The position numbers were made by a program, and so were the translations under genes. A DNA stretch of 6,965 nt from an uncultured Clostridia bacterium (GTDB taxonomy: Bacteria > Bacillota > Clostridia > Christensenellales > Aristaeellaceae), in NCBI GenBank assembly GCA_946042585.1, contig CAMGDO010000045.1, positions 1 to 6,965 on the forward strand, given 5' to 3'. The notes under the pieces are model-generated. The model was not told the origin of the DNA and did no database searches. It saw only the letters and a list, made by a program, of their open reading frames with translations. Below are positions 6,138 to 6,965 of the stretch, piece after piece; the first letter of the stretch is position 1, and each line of letters opens with the position of its first letter.

Positions 6138-6173
6138 AAAAGCCTGCATCCCGACTTCGGGATGCAGGCTTTT
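6138..6173. terminator. Bidirectional rho-independent terminator between convergent genes
   Basis: A perfect 16-bp stem (6138-6153 with 6158-6173) has a 4-base ACTT loop and the GC-rich core GCCTGCATCCCG. On the plus strand the stem ends in TTTT (6170-6173). On the minus strand it is followed by a run of six T (complement of 6136-6141), so it works best for the minus-strand SH3-like gene, whose stop lies 13 bases away. It also closes the import operon, 55 bases after the permease stop. Confidence 0.92.
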
Positions 6174-6185
6174 GACTGCAGGATA

Positions 6186-6884
6186 TTACCGCAGCACGAT
6201 GTCGTTCATGTCCACAAAGGCGATGACGGTCTCATAGCGGATTGCGGCAAAGCCATTCTGCGTATAGAGCACCTCCACCACGGCGCCCGCCTTGAGCGTG
6301 TCAATCTTGCCATACTTGGTGGAAGCATAGCCATACACCTTGGCGCTGTTGTTCTTCACCACATACTGCGTGGAGGGGCCGTTCAGCAGCGATTCCAGAT
6401 CCTCTTCCACCCAGTAGCGCTCGGCGTTCATGGGCAGATAGCACACGGCGTTGCGGAAGGAAACGATATAGTAGCTGCCGGTGGTGGCGATCACCGTGAA
6501 GCGTTCATAATCGCTGACGGTGCCCACGCGCTTGTCGGTGTTGTACGGCGCTGCATAGGCATAGATGCCGCTGCTCTCGCGCAGAACGATGTGCGTGGGA
6601 TTCTCGATGATATAGTAGGTCATGATCCAGCCGTAATCATAGCCGCCCAGATCATTGGGCACAGCCACATACACCCAGTTGCCATTCTTTTCCAGAATGT
6701 AGAATTCCTCGCCATTCTTCACCTTGCGGGAGGAGCCGCTGTTGCTGTTGGCCTGGTTGTACAGGCTCACCTGCATGGAAATAACCTCGCCCGTCCAGTT
6801 CTCGCTTATGCCGTCTGCCATTGTGGTGGAAAACAGTGATACCATCGTAATCACCGTCAGAAGAAATGCAAACAGTCTTTTCAT
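6186..6884 (-). CDS. Secreted protein with three SH3-like (SH3b-type) repeats
   Basis: The 232-residue protein starts with a signal peptide (MKRLFAFLLTVITMVSLF, predicted cleavage after TMA at residue 23). The remainder can be split into three similar beta-rich modules near 32-92, 98-158 and 173-232. Each has an opening Val/Ala-x-Tyr-like strand, a charged turn, a strand of the EFYILEKNGNWVYVAV type, and a short end strand (GWIM, CYLP, AFVD). This fits bacterial SH3 domains, which usually bind peptidoglycan or other cell-wall material; no catalytic domain is visible. ATG 6884 was chosen because AAGGAGGT (complement of 6893-6900) lies 8 bases before it. An in-frame ATG at 6911 is excluded because it sits between the -10 box and the predicted transcription start. 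The gene converges on the import operon and is probably unrelated to it. Module identity is by eye only. Confidence 0.75.
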   Translation of the reverse strand: MKRLFAFLLTVITMVSLFSTTMADGISENWTGEVISMQVSLYNQANSNSGSSRKVKNGEEFYILEKNGNWVYVAVPNDLGGYDYGWIMTYYIIENPTHIVLRESSGIYAYAAPYNTDKRVGTVSDYERFTVIATTGSYYIVSFRNAVCYLPMNAERYWVEEDLESLLNGPSTQYVVKNNSAKVYGYASTKYGKIDTLKAGAVVEVLYTQNGFAAIRYETVIAFVDMNDIVLR

Positions 6885-6913
6885 TGTTGAAGACCTCCTT
6901 TCGTCTTTCATTC

Positions 6914-6919
6914 ATTATA
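6914..6919 (-). promoter_or_regulatory. -10 box of the SH3-like gene; promoter cut by the contig end
   Basis: On the minus strand the bases read TATAAT, 29 bases upstream of the start codon at 6884. The -35 box would fall beyond 6930, where the sequence is adapter rather than genome, so the promoter is incomplete in this assembly. Confidence 0.6.
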
Positions 6920-6921
6920 AC

Positions 6922-6965
6922 CTGTCTCTTATACACATCTGACGCTGCCGACGAAGGCTTAGGTG
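6922..6965. other. Untrimmed Tn5/Nextera sequencing adapter (not genomic)
   Basis: CTGTCTCTTATACACATCT (6922-6940) is the complement of the 19-bp Tn5 mosaic end used in Nextera libraries. GACGCTGCCGACGA (6941-6954) is the complement of the rest of the Read 1 transposase adapter. The next eight bases AGGCTTAG (6955-6962) sit where the i5 index belongs (complement CTAAGCCT, which I recall as the 508 index). GTG (6963-6965) begins the P5-side adapter. Any reading frame entering this stretch is artificial, such as one starting MYKRQ on the minus strand or one ending SLIHI on the plus strand. Confidence 0.98.

Noticed and set aside
6162..6839. A 225-residue plus-strand frame opposite the SH3-like gene
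   Set aside because: It begins inside the bidirectional terminator stem, lacks a ribosome binding site, and has shadow-type Ala/His/Gly/Val composition.
1..6921. CRISPR array, tRNA, rRNA, phage or defence genes
   Set aside because: No regularly spaced repeats, no tRNA-like cloverleaf, no rRNA sequence and no protein with such a domain was seen in any real gene.
6922..6940. Natural Tn5/IS50 end
   Set aside because: The 19 bases are the engineered mosaic end and are followed by the synthetic Read 1 adapter and index, so this is library DNA and not a transposon in the genome.
6652..6942. Frames starting MYKRQ (minus) or ending SLIHI (plus)
   Set aside because: Both run into the Nextera adapter at 6922-6940 and are well-known artefacts of untrimmed adapters.

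Overview
The window is a contig end from a Gram-positive-style anaerobe with fairly high GC content. It most likely comes from an uncultured gut-type Clostridia or Firmicutes lineage. The reasons are strong AGGAGG-type ribosome binding sites, rho-independent terminators, a CUT1 sugar-type ABC importer with no linked ATPase, secreted SH3-like proteins, and an FMN-binding domain protein. Taxonomy is inferred from style only; there is no rRNA or marker gene here.

Layout. Bases 1-338 hold the 3' end of an FMN-binding-domain protein, closed by a terminator at 361-390. Bases 391-801 are intergenic. They hold a minus-strand hairpin terminator, a short open frame on the minus strand that looks like the decayed 3' end of a gene, and a near-consensus promoter (725-752) followed by a LacI-type operator (754-767). 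A second operator-like site lies 120 bp upstream. Bases 802-6082 form one plus-strand operon: LacI-family repressor, nucleoside hydrolase-family enzyme, secreted family 1 solute-binding protein, and two CUT1 permeases that overlap by ATGA. A 16-bp perfect hairpin at 6138-6173 terminates this operon and also a convergent minus-strand gene (6884-6186). That gene encodes a secreted protein with what look like three SH3-like repeats.

How the genes work together. The importer probably captures a glycoside or nucleoside-like compound outside the cell and brings it in with an ATPase encoded elsewhere (an MsmX-type shared subunit is usual). The nucleoside hydrolase-family enzyme would then cleave an N-ribosyl (or similar) bond. 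The repressor probably senses the substrate or a product and controls its own promoter and the genes behind it. The substrate is not proven: the hydrolase is a variant form, with a longer metal-binding loop and Trp where the classical family has a catalytic His. A 14-bp hairpin without a T-run lies between the binding-protein gene and the permease genes and probably sets their relative expression.

The last 44 bases (6922-6965) are not genomic. They are an untrimmed Tn5/Nextera sequencing adapter with an index, so the contig really ends at about 6921 and the promoter of the last gene is cut. I found no sign of a new defence, mobile or RNA-based system; the window is mainly an ordinary catabolic import operon with some unusual details.
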